Below, in pieces: positions 1 through 6,593 of a stretch of 14,244 nt of DNA. The stretch is from the NCBI GenBank assembly GCA_013811975.1, contig JACCUF010000148.1, positions 1-14,244 on the forward strand, in the 5' to 3' direction. Made by a program: the position numbers and the translations under genes. Every line of letters begins with the position of its first letter. Within the stretch, counting starts at the first letter, position 1. Source of the stretch: Geodermatophilaceae bacterium. GTDB lineage: Bacteria > Actinomycetota > Actinomycetes > Mycobacteriales > Geodermatophilaceae. The notes below the pieces were generated by a model. That model had not been told where the DNA came from, did not search any database, and saw only the letters and a list, made by a program, of their open reading frames with translations.

Positions 1-2
1 GC

Positions 3-986
3 GTGCCGTACAACACATTGCTGAGGCAGGCGGCCGAGCTCATCCGGCGCAGGGAGCCTAGCCTCACCGATGTGCCAGGTATCCCGCCGTTCGAACCGCT
101 CCGGTTGCTCACCGAGTCCCACCTCGACCCGCTGATCACGACCGCGATCCTGCTCGCCGCCGGGTTCTACTTCTGGGGGGTGCGCCGCCTTGCCGACCGC
201 GGTGTCCGGTGGCCCCGAGGCCGGCAGATCGCCTGGTACGTCGGCGGCCTGGGAACTCTCGCGTTCGCCACGGTGTCGGGCCTGGCGGCCTACGACGAAG
301 TGCTTTTTTCGGCGCACATGATCCAGCACATGGTGCTGGCGATGGTGTCGCCGATCTTTCTGGCCCTCGGTGCTCCGGTGACGCTGGCGTTGCGCGCCCT
401 GCCGCGCGGCGGCCGTCGCGTCCTGGTCGCGGTCCTGCACAGCCCGGTGGTCAAGGTGTTGACCTTCCCGGCGGTGGGCTGGCTGCTGTTCGTCGCCAGC
501 CCGTTCGCGCTGTACTTCACCGGTTGGTATCCGGCGACGCTGGACAACGAAGTGCTGCACGAATTGATGCACGCGCACTTCGTCCTGGTCGGGGCCCTCT
601 TCTTCTGGCCGCTGATCGGCGTGGACCCGGTGCCCGGTCGGGTGCCGCATCCGATGCGGGTGCTGCTGCTTGTGACCACGTTGCCGATCCATGTGGTCCT
701 GGGCCTGACGATCATGTCCGAGCGCACCGTCATCGCGGCCGACCATTACAACTCCCTCGGCCTGTCCTGGAGCGACCCGTTGCTCGATCAACAGGTCGCC
801 GGTGGCCTGCTGTGGGCCTCGGGGGATCTGATCGGCCTACTGATGTTGGGCGCCGCCGTGGTGCAGTGGAAACGTGCTTCTGACCGCGAGGCGGTACGGG
901 AGGACCGGCATCTGGACCGGCTCGAGCAGCAATCAGCACAGCGGACTGCGCTGCGGGCCCCGGATGCGGGCGGGGCGCCTCGTTAG
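3..986 (+). CDS. Cytochrome c oxidase assembly protein, CtaG (caa3-type) family
   Basis: A polytopic membrane protein thought to help insert copper into haem-copper oxidases. Visible hydrophobic segments lie near residues 44-62, 77-96, 108-130, 150-172, 192-206, 219-236 and 265-287. The family signature is the set of membrane-embedded histidines: H105 and H109 in an HMIQHM motif, H186, H190 and H192 in HELMHAH, and H230. The length of 327 aa is normal for the caa3_CtaG family. The first possible start is the GTG at base 3, but the window begins two bases earlier, so no ribosome-binding site can be seen and the true start could be upstream. The charged tail (about 290-327) is cytoplasmic-looking. 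It is followed almost at once by the receiver-like gene and trpD on the same strand. In related actinobacteria this neighbourhood holds the cox/qcr genes, which fits the role. Family assignment is confident; copper delivery is inferred from family knowledge. Confidence 0.88.
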   Translation: MPYNTLLRQAAELIRRREPSLTDVPGIPPFEPLRLLTESHLDPLITTAILLAAGFYFWGVRRLADRGVRWPRGRQIAWYVGGLGTLAFATVSGLAAYDEVLFSAHMIQHMVLAMVSPIFLALGAPVTLALRALPRGGRRVLVAVLHSPVVKVLTFPAVGWLLFVASPFALYFTGWYPATLDNEVLHELMHAHFVLVGALFFWPLIGVDPVPGRVPHPMRVLLLVTTLPIHVVLGLTIMSERTVIAADHYNSLGLSWSDPLLDQQVAGGLLWASGDLIGLLMLGAAVVQWKRASDREAVREDRHLDRLEQQSAQRTALRAPDAGGAPR

Positions 987-996
987 GATGCTGCCC

Positions 997-1449
997 GTGA
1001 CCGCTTCCGCCGGCTCGACCGGCTCGACCGGCTCGGTTACGCAGCCGCTGCGGGTACTGCTGTTCTCCCAGCGGGTGGCCGTCCGGGATGCGGTCCGTAC
1101 CGCGGTCGGCCGTCGGCCTGCCCGCGATCTTGCCCGGATCGACTGGATCGAGTGTGAAACGATCGAAGCTGTCCTGGGCCACGTCGATGCGGGCTCGGTG
1201 GACCTGGTGGTGCTCGACGGTGAGTCCCAACCGACGGGCGGCATGGGCATTGCCCGGCAACTGAAGTATGAGATCCGCGACTGCCCCCCCATCTGTGTCC
1301 TGCTCGCGCGGCAGGCAGACCGCTGGCTGGCGCACTGGTCGCTGGCCGACGCTGCGCTGTCCTTCCCTCTCGACGCGTTGGAGGCTGCAGCGACCGTGGC
1401 CCGATTGCTCCGCGAACGCCAGCGCGGCGTTCCAGTCGTCCGCGGCTGA
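997..1449 (+). CDS. Stand-alone receiver-like (pseudo-receiver) protein
   Basis: About 150 aa with the alternating beta/alpha pattern of a response-regulator receiver and no output domain. Strand beta-1 (LRVLLFSQ) lacks the usual Asp-Asp metal-binding pair, which is replaced by Ser24-Gln25. A candidate phospho-Asp remains at D74 (VVLDGES). The conserved Lys before Pro in beta-5 is replaced by Phe123 (LSFPLD). It is therefore unlikely to work as a classical phosphorylated receiver. From memory it resembles the orphan receiver beside the nuo operon in mycobacteria (Rv3143). The GTG at 997 is preferred because AGGA lies 8 bases upstream; the ATG at 988, just after the ctaG stop, has no clear ribosome-binding site. 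The N-terminus carries a short Gly-Ser-Thr linker encoded by a 9-bp repeat (about 1010-1036). trpD starts 11 bases after its stop, so the genes are probably co-transcribed. Partner and function are unknown. Confidence 0.75.
   Translation: MTASAGSTGSTGSVTQPLRVLLFSQRVAVRDAVRTAVGRRPARDLARIDWIECETIEAVLGHVDAGSVDLVVLDGESQPTGGMGIARQLKYEIRDCPPICVLLARQADRWLAHWSLADAALSFPLDALEAAATVARLLRERQRGVPVVRG
1010..1036 (+). repeat. 9-bp tandem repeat, three copies
   Basis: Three consecutive copies of CCGGCTCGA (the last ending in G) encode the flexible Ser-Thr-Gly N-terminal linker of the receiver-like protein. It is in frame, so copy-number change would only lengthen or shorten the linker. Confidence 0.8.
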
Positions 1450-1460
1450 GCGCGAACCCA

Positions 1461-2534
1461 GTGGGCGCAGCGGTGGCCACGTCCTGGCCGGGCCTACTCC
1501 ACTCCCTGATCGACGGGCGAGACCTGTCGGGTACAGCCGTCGCTTGGGCTATGGGCGAGATCATGGCCGGGGAAGCCAGCACCGCCCAGATCGCGGCGTT
1601 CGCGGTGGCGTTGCGGGCCAAGGGCGAGACGGTGGGCGAGATCGACGCGCTCGTCGACGTGATGCTGTCCAATGCCCGGCCGGTTCGGATGCCCAGCCCG
1701 GTGGTGGACGTGGTCGGCACCGGCGGGGACCGCGCACAGACGGTGAACATTTCGACCATGGCCGCGCTGGTCGTTGCCGCAAGTGGGATCCGGGTAGGTA
1801 AACACGGCAACCGCGCCGCCTCGTCGGCCTGCGGTTCGGCCGACGTGCTCGAGGCGCTGGGCGTGGTCATCGACCTGCCACCGGCCGGGGTCGAGCGGTG
1901 CATCACCGAAGCCGGTATCGGCTTCTTCTTCGCACCGGTTTTCCATCCGGGGATGCGTCACGCCGCAGTGGCACGCCGAGAGATGGGTATAGCGACGGTG
2001 TTCAATTTCCTTGGGCCGCTGACTAATCCGGGCCGGCCGGTCGCCGCCGCCGTGGGTTGCGCCGATTTCCGGATGGCCCCCCTGCTGGCCGGTGTCCTGG
2101 CCCGCCGCGGCGTGCGGGCGATCGTCTTCCGCGGGGACGACGGTCTCGACGAGTTGACCACGACGACGACCTCGTCGGTATGGCTGGCCGCCGACGGCGA
2201 CGTCGTTGCAGACACGTTGGACCCCACGGTCTTCGGTCTTGCTCCAGCAAGCACCGAGGACCTCCGCGGTGGCGATCCCGAAAGAAATGCGAACGTCGTA
2301 CGACGGCTGGTTGCCGGGGACCAGGGACCGGTGCGGGATGCGGTTGTCCTCAATGCGGCGGCGGCGATCGTCGCCGAGCGTGGCCTGCCCGGGACGTCGG
2401 AGTCAGCCGGACAATCCCTGACCGACCGGTTCGCCCAGGCGATCGAGCGTGCCGACAAGGCGGTCGAGGACGGCTCTGCGGCCGTGACGTTGGATCGTTG
2501 GATCCAGGTGAGCCAGACGGCGAACACCGCGTAG
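1461..2534 (+). CDS. trpD: Anthranilate phosphoribosyltransferase
   Basis: Catalyses the second step of tryptophan synthesis, joining anthranilate to phosphoribosyl pyrophosphate to give phosphoribosyl-anthranilate in the cytoplasm. The 357-aa length is typical. The N-terminal helical domain (about 1-80) is followed by the PRPP-binding glycine loop GTGGD at residues 86-90, the KHGNRAASS segment at 114-122, the REMGIATVFNFLGPLTNP stretch near 174-191 and the metal-binding pair D230-E231. All key motifs are intact. The GTG at 1461 lies 11 bases after the preceding stop, with only a weak GAGCG upstream; the GTG at 1473 is a possible alternative. No other trp genes are present, so this is the isolated trpD copy often found beside the cox/qcr genes in actinobacteria. 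No attenuator or leader peptide is visible. It converges on the Lrp/AsnC-like gene, with 13 bases between the two stops. Confidence 0.96.
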   Translation: MGAAVATSWPGLLHSLIDGRDLSGTAVAWAMGEIMAGEASTAQIAAFAVALRAKGETVGEIDALVDVMLSNARPVRMPSPVVDVVGTGGDRAQTVNISTMAALVVAASGIRVGKHGNRAASSACGSADVLEALGVVIDLPPAGVERCITEAGIGFFFAPVFHPGMRHAAVARREMGIATVFNFLGPLTNPGRPVAAAVGCADFRMAPLLAGVLARRGVRAIVFRGDDGLDELTTTTTSSVWLAADGDVVADTLDPTVFGLAPASTEDLRGGDPERNANVVRRLVAGDQGPVRDAVVLNAAAAIVAERGLPGTSESAGQSLTDRFAQAIERADKAVEDGSAAVTLDRWIQVSQTANTA

Positions 2535-2547
2535 CCTGTGGGGGACT

Positions 2548-2835
2548 TCAGGTCTCAGTGTCGAACCCGATCGAGAACGCCGCATCGAGGTCGTGCCGGG
2601 AATAGGCGCGAAACGCGATGTGAGTCTCGGTGTCGATGACACCCTGAACTTTGTTGATCTGCCCTGCGATCACCGAGGCTATGTCGTCGAACTGACGGAC
2701 CCGCACAACGGCGATCAGATCCACATGACCGGCTACCGAGTAGACCTCGCTGACCCCCTCGATGTCAGCGATCTGCTCGGCGACCTCGCCGATGGAATCG
2801 GTGCTGGCACTGATCATGACGATCGCAGTGATCAC
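2548..2835 (-). CDS. Lrp/AsnC ligand-binding (RAM) domain protein without a DNA-binding domain
   Basis: A 95-aa protein consisting only of the ferredoxin-like ligand-binding and oligomerisation domain of Lrp/AsnC regulators. Recognisable parts are the first strand VITAIVMISA, the EGVSEVYSVAGHVDLIAVVR core and the VQGVIDTETHIAF segment. There is no helix-turn-helix, so it may sense an amino acid or pair with a full-length Lrp relative; that is inference. The frame stays open upstream to 2994, but the extra Arg- and Pro-rich residues do not resemble the family. The GTG at 2835 starts exactly at the domain and has a modest purine stretch upstream (GGGGATAGG). It lies 43 bases downstream of the exonuclease gene on the same strand and probably shares its transcript. 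Stand-alone domains of this kind are common in actinobacteria, including near trpD and cox genes. Confidence 0.85.
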   Translation of the reverse strand: MITAIVMISASTDSIGEVAEQIADIEGVSEVYSVAGHVDLIAVVRVRQFDDIASVIAGQINKVQGVIDTETHIAFRAYSRHDLDAAFSIGFDTET

Positions 2836-2878
2836 GGATGTGAGCCTATCCCCGCCGCCGGTTTGCGGCTCGGCTGCG

Positions 2879-4666
2879 TCAAGCCGCCCCGATCCGATCC
2901 GGTCGGCTGCGAGTGCGCAGCGAGCGGCCGTCGGTGAACGGCGTCGCCGTTTGACCTGCGCCCTCGACCCGGGAGAGCCAGTCTGCCGCGGCACCTCCGC
3001 GAGCCGGGCAGGACAAGACCCCGGTCAGATCGACCAGCCGGGTGCCGGGCGTATCCAGCCAGCGGAGGATGACCTCGCTCTCCTCGGGAGTGGCCGCGGC
3101 GCAACCCAGCGCAGTGGCCACCGTCTCGGCCGATCTGAGCAGGTCCGCCAAGTAGGGCCGGACCGCAATCCCCTGCACTGCTCGACCGGCCGCCACCAGG
3201 CGACCCTGCCGCACCACGGCGAGCAGCCATCCCCCTTGTCCGTCAGATCGAGCGGCAACGAGTTCGGGCACCAGCCAAAGCGAGCGCAGACGCTGCCAGC
3301 GCAGGCAACCGCGCAACAGAATGGTGACCCGATCGCGCAGGGCGGCGGCGTCCTCGAAACGTCCGGCGTCGGCCAGCACCGACAGCCGCGCGAGGAGCGG
3401 AGTGAGCAGATCCCCGGGATCACCATCGGCAGCCCGTCGTACGACGTCCGCGATTTCGGCGTACTCCTGGACTGACTGCGAACCCTCACACGGCGCGCCG
3501 CACCGACCCATCCCGGCCAGTGCGCAGGACGAGATGAGTCGATCGGGCGCCAGGCGCAGTGTGCAGCGCCGAAGCGGTAGGGCGTCGTGGACCGCGGTCA
3601 TCGCGGCATCGGCCTGTCGCCGGGAGGAGAACGGACCGATGTAGGAGGCACCGTCTAGGCGATGCCGGCGAACCAGGGACAGCCGTGGAAAGGCCTCGAC
3701 GGTCAGCTTGAGCCACACCACCCGCTCGGGGAAGCGCGATCGTCGGTTGTAACGCGGCTTGTGCTCGGCGATCAGCCGCAGCTCACGGACTTGGGCCTCG
3801 AGTTCATGCGCGCAGACGATCGAGTCGACCTTTTCGGCCAAGCCCACCATCTCGGTCATCCGGGAGCGCTGCTCGGAGGCGGCGAAGTACGAGCGCACCC
3901 GGCGGGCAAGGTCGTGCGACGTGCCGATGTAGAGCGGGCGGCCTTGAGAGTCCTTGAACAGATAGACGCCGGCGGCATGCGGCAAATGAGCGGCCAGGTG
4001 CCGCTTGCGACGGCGGATGGGGTCGACCTGCCGGGTCAGGTCGGTGAGTTCCTCGAAGGACTGCACGCCCAATGGACCAAGGCGTTCGAACAGCCCGTGC
4101 AGGACGTCCACGGTTGCCCGGGCGTCGGCCAACGCCCGGTGACAGGGGGACGTACCAGCACGGAAGTAGGGGGCCAAGGTCGACAGCTTGCAGTTGGGCA
4201 CCTCGTCGCGGGTCAGCAATCGACGCGCCAGGATCGCGGTGTCCACCGAACCGAAGGACGGCCATGGCATCGCGGACGCGGCGCAGGCCGCCTTGAGGAA
4301 GCCCAGGTCGAAGGGCGCATTGTGGGCGACCAGGATGGCGCCCCGGGCGAACTCGAGGAAGGCGGGCAGCACCTCGGCGATCCGCGGTGCTGCGATGACC
4401 ATCGAGTCGGTGATCCCGGTCAGGATCGAGATGTACGGCGGGATCGCCGAGCCAGGATCCACCAGTGTCTGGAACTCACCGAGAATCTCTCCGCCGCAGA
4501 CCTTGACCGCGCCGATCTCGGTGATGGCGCACCCCTCCGGCGAACCCCCGGTCGTCTCCAGGTCGACGACGACGAAAGTCACATCGCGCAATGGAGTGCC
4601 GAGTTCGTCGATCGAGATCTGGACGTAGGGCGAGCGCAAGGCGGTGGCGGCCGCGCAACCGGCCAT
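2879..4666 (-). CDS. DEDDh 3'-5' exonuclease fused to UvrC-like GIY-YIG region
   Basis: A cytoplasmic nucleic-acid enzyme of about 595 aa. The N-terminal DnaQ-like exonuclease domain (about 28-200) has all DEDDh residues: D35 and E37 in VVDLETTG, D120 in HNAPFD, and H176 and D181 in HRALADAR. A GIY-YIG domain like the UvrC or Cho N-terminus follows (about 228-320), with GVY at 233-235, LYIG at 245-248 and a conserved ELEAQVRELRLI helix. The C-terminal part has the UvrC-like Cys segment MGRCGAPCEG and a UVR-type helix (AGRFEDAAALRDR). It lacks the UvrC RNase H and HhH domains. It corresponds to M. tuberculosis Rv2191 in domain order and synteny. The role is presumably DNA repair or nucleotide-end processing, inferred from the domains. 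The start is uncertain: the ATG at 4666 has GGTGAG five bases upstream, but the ATG at 4693 and the GTG at 4756 are in frame. Confidence 0.87.
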   Translation of the reverse strand: MAGCAAATALRSPYVQISIDELGTPLRDVTFVVVDLETTGGSPEGCAITEIGAVKVCGGEILGEFQTLVDPGSAIPPYISILTGITDSMVIAAPRIAEVLPAFLEFARGAILVAHNAPFDLGFLKAACAASAMPWPSFGSVDTAILARRLLTRDEVPNCKLSTLAPYFRAGTSPCHRALADARATVDVLHGLFERLGPLGVQSFEELTDLTRQVDPIRRRKRHLAAHLPHAAGVYLFKDSQGRPLYIGTSHDLARRVRSYFAASEQRSRMTEMVGLAEKVDSIVCAHELEAQVRELRLIAEHKPRYNRRSRFPERVVWLKLTVEAFPRLSLVRRHRLDGASYIGPFSSRRQADAAMTAVHDALPLRRCTLRLAPDRLISSCALAGMGRCGAPCEGSQSVQEYAEIADVVRRAADGDPGDLLTPLLARLSVLADAGRFEDAAALRDRVTILLRGCLRWQRLRSLWLVPELVAARSDGQGGWLLAVVRQGRLVAAGRAVQGIAVRPYLADLLRSAETVATALGCAAATPEESEVILRWLDTPGTRLVDLTGVLSCPARGGAAADWLSRVEGAGQTATPFTDGRSLRTRSRPDRIGAA

Positions 4667-4770
4667 CGAGCTCACCAGATGGCCGCGTCGCATGCCCGCG
4701 TCCCGTCCGGAACCCCCTGACCTCACGCTCGCGACGCTAAGCCGCGGATACGACACGCGCTTCTAGGCGC

Positions 4771-4868
4771 GCCGCGAGGCGCGTCGGACGCACGTCCTTA
4801 CCGGCGGTCCCGTACGGGTCGAACCCGCAACGCTGGTGGGCAAGGGACAGCCGCGAGGCGCGTCGGAC
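4771..4868. repeat. Perfect 19-bp direct repeat pair flanking overlapping palindromes
   Basis: GCCGCGAGGCGCGTCGGAC occurs at 4771-4789 and again at 4850-4868, identical over 19 bases and divergent immediately outside, with start points 79 bases apart. Between the copies lie two overlapping inverted repeats: the 10-bp palindrome CCCGTACGGG (4809-4818) and CGGGT-CGA-ACCCG (4815-4827). They sit upstream of the exonuclease gene, at the boundary where the copper module begins. They could be paired protein-binding sites or a relic of an insertion event; the sequence alone does not decide. Confidence 0.7.
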
Positions 4869-4911
4869 TCGGCTCGGGAAACAGATCTCCGGCTGGTTCG
4901 TTGTGCTGTGA

Positions 4912-5223
4912 GTGATCGAGAGCCCCGATTCCAGGAGACGCCGCCGGCGGCAGTTGGTCATCGTCGCGATCGTGATCTTCGCGATGCTGGCAACTGCGCT
5001 GGCTGGCGTCGTGGCAGCCTTCGCCGATCCGAACGACCAGACCGGTGGTCGCTCCGCTGGCACAGCGGGGCCCGCCGCAACCGGCCTGCTCGGCTTCGGC
5101 GCCTCTGTACCCGAGGGGGGTATGCTGGAAATAGTCGTCGCAATGAAGGAGCCTCTCCGTGAGCACTGCCACCTATACCGTCACCGGCCTGACCTGCGGG
5201 CACTGCGTCTCAGCCGTGACTGA
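4912..5223 (+). CDS. Possible small membrane protein or gene remnant
   Basis: A 103-codon frame beginning with a GTG directly after an in-frame TGA. The first part looks like real protein: a basic run of Arg at residues 8-13, one clear hydrophobic segment (about 15-37) and then a Gly/Ala/Thr-rich stretch. Third codon positions are strongly G/C as far as about base 5105. After that the frame runs through the predicted copper operator and promoter and overlaps copZ by 65 bases, where coding character fades. There is no ribosome-binding site before the GTG, so it would have to be leaderless or not translated. The simplest reading is a short membrane-anchored protein, or the 5' part of an older gene cut off when the copper module arrived. 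I recognise no family. Low confidence as an expressed gene. Confidence 0.3.
   Translation: MIESPDSRRRRRRQLVIVAIVIFAMLATALAGVVAAFADPNDQTGGRSAGTAGPAATGLLGFGASVPEGGMLEIVVAMKEPLREHCHLYRHRPDLRALRLSRD
5108..5122. promoter_or_regulatory. CsoR/RicR-like copper operator before copZ
   Basis: TACCC (5108-5112), five bases, then GGGTA (5118-5122) form an inverted repeat with the architecture of actinobacterial copper-responsive CsoR/RicR operators. It overlaps a plausible -10 element TATGCT (5121-5126); no good -35 is visible. The copZ GTG is 37 bases further on. The same arms and spacing recur at 6603-6617, which supports a shared regulator. Confidence 0.65.
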
Positions 5224-5380
5224 GGAGTTGTCCCAGCTCGACGGAGTGACCGCTGTCGATGTCGATCTGGTGGCCGACGGCGAATCGCGAGTCACCGTGG
5301 CTAGTACCTCTGAGCTGAGCGAGCCCTCCGTACGCGAAGCCGTCGACGAGGCCGGTTACACACTCACCGGCACCGCCTGA
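5159..5380 (+). CDS. copZ: Copper chaperone-like heavy-metal-associated (HMA) domain protein
   Basis: A 73-aa single HMA domain with the beta-alpha-beta-beta-alpha-beta pattern. It binds Cu(I) through C13 and C16 in GLTCGHC, the family's GMxCxxC motif with Leu in place of Met. Such soluble chaperones carry cytoplasmic copper to P1B-type ATPases or regulators. The GTG start has an excellent AAGGAG (5146-5151) seven bases upstream. It is the first confident gene of the copper module and follows a CsoR-like operator. No copper ATPase (copA) and no csoR gene is in the window, so its partner must be encoded elsewhere. The neighbours downstream are a small His/Cys membrane protein and a Met-rich DUF305 lipoprotein, both consistent with copper handling. 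The exact metal is inferred; the family assignment is firm. Confidence 0.88.
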   Translation: MSTATYTVTGLTCGHCVSAVTEELSQLDGVTAVDVDLVADGESRVTVASTSELSEPSVREAVDEAGYTLTGTA

Positions 5381-5403
5381 CCGAGGTCGGATATCCCCAA
5401 GTC

Positions 5404-5895
5404 GTGAGGCGCACCCAGCCGCCAGCGTGGCGGGGCGCAGCGCCTGACCCTGGCCGTCCGCTGCGAGAGCCGTTCCTTGCAGCGGCGGTAGTCCTGGCTG
5501 CGCTGTTCCTCGCCCACGGGCTGCAGTGCGTCGCGGCGCAGAGTCACGGCCCGACGCCATTGAGCCAGCCGAGTGCTGCTTCGGCAGTCTTTGACGACTC
5601 GATGCCCGCCGGCCATGATGGAGTCAGGCTCCTGACCTCGGCGGCACTGCCACCAGTCGCCGGTCTCGGCGCTCGTGTCAGCGCCCATTTCTCCCGGGGC
5701 CACTTGGGCGTGGTGTGTGTCGCCGTCCTCGCGGCTGGAGCGATCTGCTGGTTGCGCTCACCGAAGTGGATGGTCTTGGTTGGTCGGCGCCTCCCGGTGT
5801 GGCCACCCCACTGGGCGTCGGTGTCACTGCGAGTCGTGGGTCGATGGCGACCGCCGCTGCTCAACCTGGCGCTGCTCTGCGTGTCTCGGACCTGA
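5404..5895 (+). CDS. Small membrane protein, possibly DUF6153-like
   Basis: A 163-aa protein with an N-terminal hydrophobic segment (about 24-44) and a second one (about 101-117), joined by a loop of low complexity. Potential metal ligands are scattered through it: H38, C42, H48, H71, H95, H100, C105 and C115. The GHLGVVCVAVLAAG segment and the C-terminal LLCVSRT resemble, from memory, small actinobacterial proteins annotated DUF6153 that occur beside CopZ and DUF305 genes. That assignment is tentative. It begins 23 bases after copZ ends, on the same strand, so it is likely in the same operon. The GTG at 5404 has a poor ribosome-binding site (GAGG about 15 bases away), so the true start could differ. 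A periplasm-facing copper-binding role is a guess from context. Confidence 0.55.
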   Translation: MRRTQPPAWRGAAPDPGRPLREPFLAAAVVLAALFLAHGLQCVAAQSHGPTPLSQPSAASAVFDDSMPAGHDGVRLLTSAALPPVAGLGARVSAHFSRGHLGVVCVAVLAAGAICWLRSPKWMVLVGRRLPVWPPHWASVSLRVVGRWRPPLLNLALLCVSRT

Positions 5896-5967
5896 GCGGT
5901 CCCGCTGTCGCCCCGGCGACGGCCGCTGCCCGTTCACATCCATCAGACCCATTAGTCAGGAGACACC

Positions 5968-6522
5968 ATGAACGCCCGTATCACCGCATCCCTCGGCGCT
6001 GTTGCCGCAGCCGCGCTCCTCGCGGCCTGCGGCAGCGATGCCGATAACTCCGCTGAAAACCACAACGCCGCGGATGTGACGTTCGCCACCGAGATGATTC
6101 CGCACCATCTTCAAGCGGTGGAGATGTCCGAAATGGCTGCAACCCGCGCCAGTAGATCTGAGGTGCTGCAGCTAGCCGAGGAGATCGCCGGAGCCCAGGG
6201 GCCGGAGATCGAGACCATGTCCGGCTGGCTCGAGGCATGGGGAGAACCAGTGCCCGAGGGAATGGACGGCATGGACATGGCCGGCATGCCCGGCATGATG
6301 AGCGAGGAGCAGATGCAAGCCCTCGGCGAGGCCAGCGGGCCAGCCTTCGATGAGATGTTCCTGGAGATGATGATCGAGCACCACACAGGAGCGATCCAGA
6401 TGGCACAGACCGAACAGAGCGAAGGTCAGTATTCGGAGGCGATCGACCTCGCAGCCCAGATCGAGGAAGCGCAGACGGCCGAGGTCGAAACGATGCAGAA
6501 CCTGCTCGCTACGAACGAGTAG
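5968..6522 (+). CDS. DUF305 family lipoprotein with Met-rich insert
   Basis: A 184-aa exported lipoprotein. The signal peptide ends in the lipobox LLAAC, with C21 as the lipidated residue. The mature part is the helical DUF305 fold with its two hallmark His pairs: H46-H47 in MIPHHLQAVEM and H138-H139 in MMIEHHTGAIQMA. A flexible insert at 99-116 contains seven methionines in GM/DM-type repeats, as in extracytoplasmic Cu(I)-binding proteins. Many flanking helix positions are also Met or Glu. The start is well supported by AGGAG five bases before the ATG. It lies 72 bases after the preceding gene and is followed by a strong hairpin, so it probably ends the copZ operon. DUF305 proteins are often found with copper genes, but their mechanism is not settled; binding or buffering copper outside the membrane is an inference. 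Confidence 0.85.
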   Translation: MNARITASLGAVAAAALLAACGSDADNSAENHNAADVTFATEMIPHHLQAVEMSEMAATRASRSEVLQLAEEIAGAQGPEIETMSGWLEAWGEPVPEGMDGMDMAGMPGMMSEEQMQALGEASGPAFDEMFLEMMIEHHTGAIQMAQTEQSEGQYSEAIDLAAQIEEAQTAEVETMQNLLATNE

Positions 6523-6532
6523 CTGACCGACC

Positions 6533-6562
6533 CCGGGGGGCGGCCACAGTGGCCACCCCCGG
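6533..6562 (+). terminator. Strong hairpin, likely transcription terminator after the DUF305 gene
   Basis: An inverted repeat 10 bases after the DUF305 stop. The outer arms CCGGGGG (6533-6539) and CCCCCGG (6556-6562) and the inner arms GGCCA (6542-6546) and TGGCC (6550-6554) enclose a CAG loop, with a small internal bulge. That gives a 12-bp, almost all G/C stem. There is no U-tract, as is usual for actinobacteria. It separates the copZ operon from the independently promoted DUF4396 gene. Confidence 0.7.
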
Positions 6563-6593
6563 AACCTGCCGCACCCGGATCTCTTGAGTCGTG

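Noticed and set aside
2836..2994. N-terminal extension of the Lrp/AsnC-like protein
   Set aside because: The added residues are Arg/Pro-rich with no helix-turn-helix, and overlap the end of the exonuclease gene; the GTG at 2835 fits the domain boundary.
3662..4720. Plus-strand open frame of 352 codons
   Set aside because: Antisense to the exonuclease/GIY-YIG gene, whose catalytic motifs are all intact; no recognisable domain.
4809..4831. tRNA-like T-arm sequence (GGGTCGAACCCGC)
   Set aside because: The loop is only 3-5 bases instead of 7, and no acceptor, anticodon or D arm could be built on either strand; it is better described as overlapping palindromes.
4798..5172. Minus-strand open frame of 124 codons upstream of copZ
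   Set aside because: No ribosome-binding site, no hydrophobic or domain pattern, and the plus-strand reading has better coding character.
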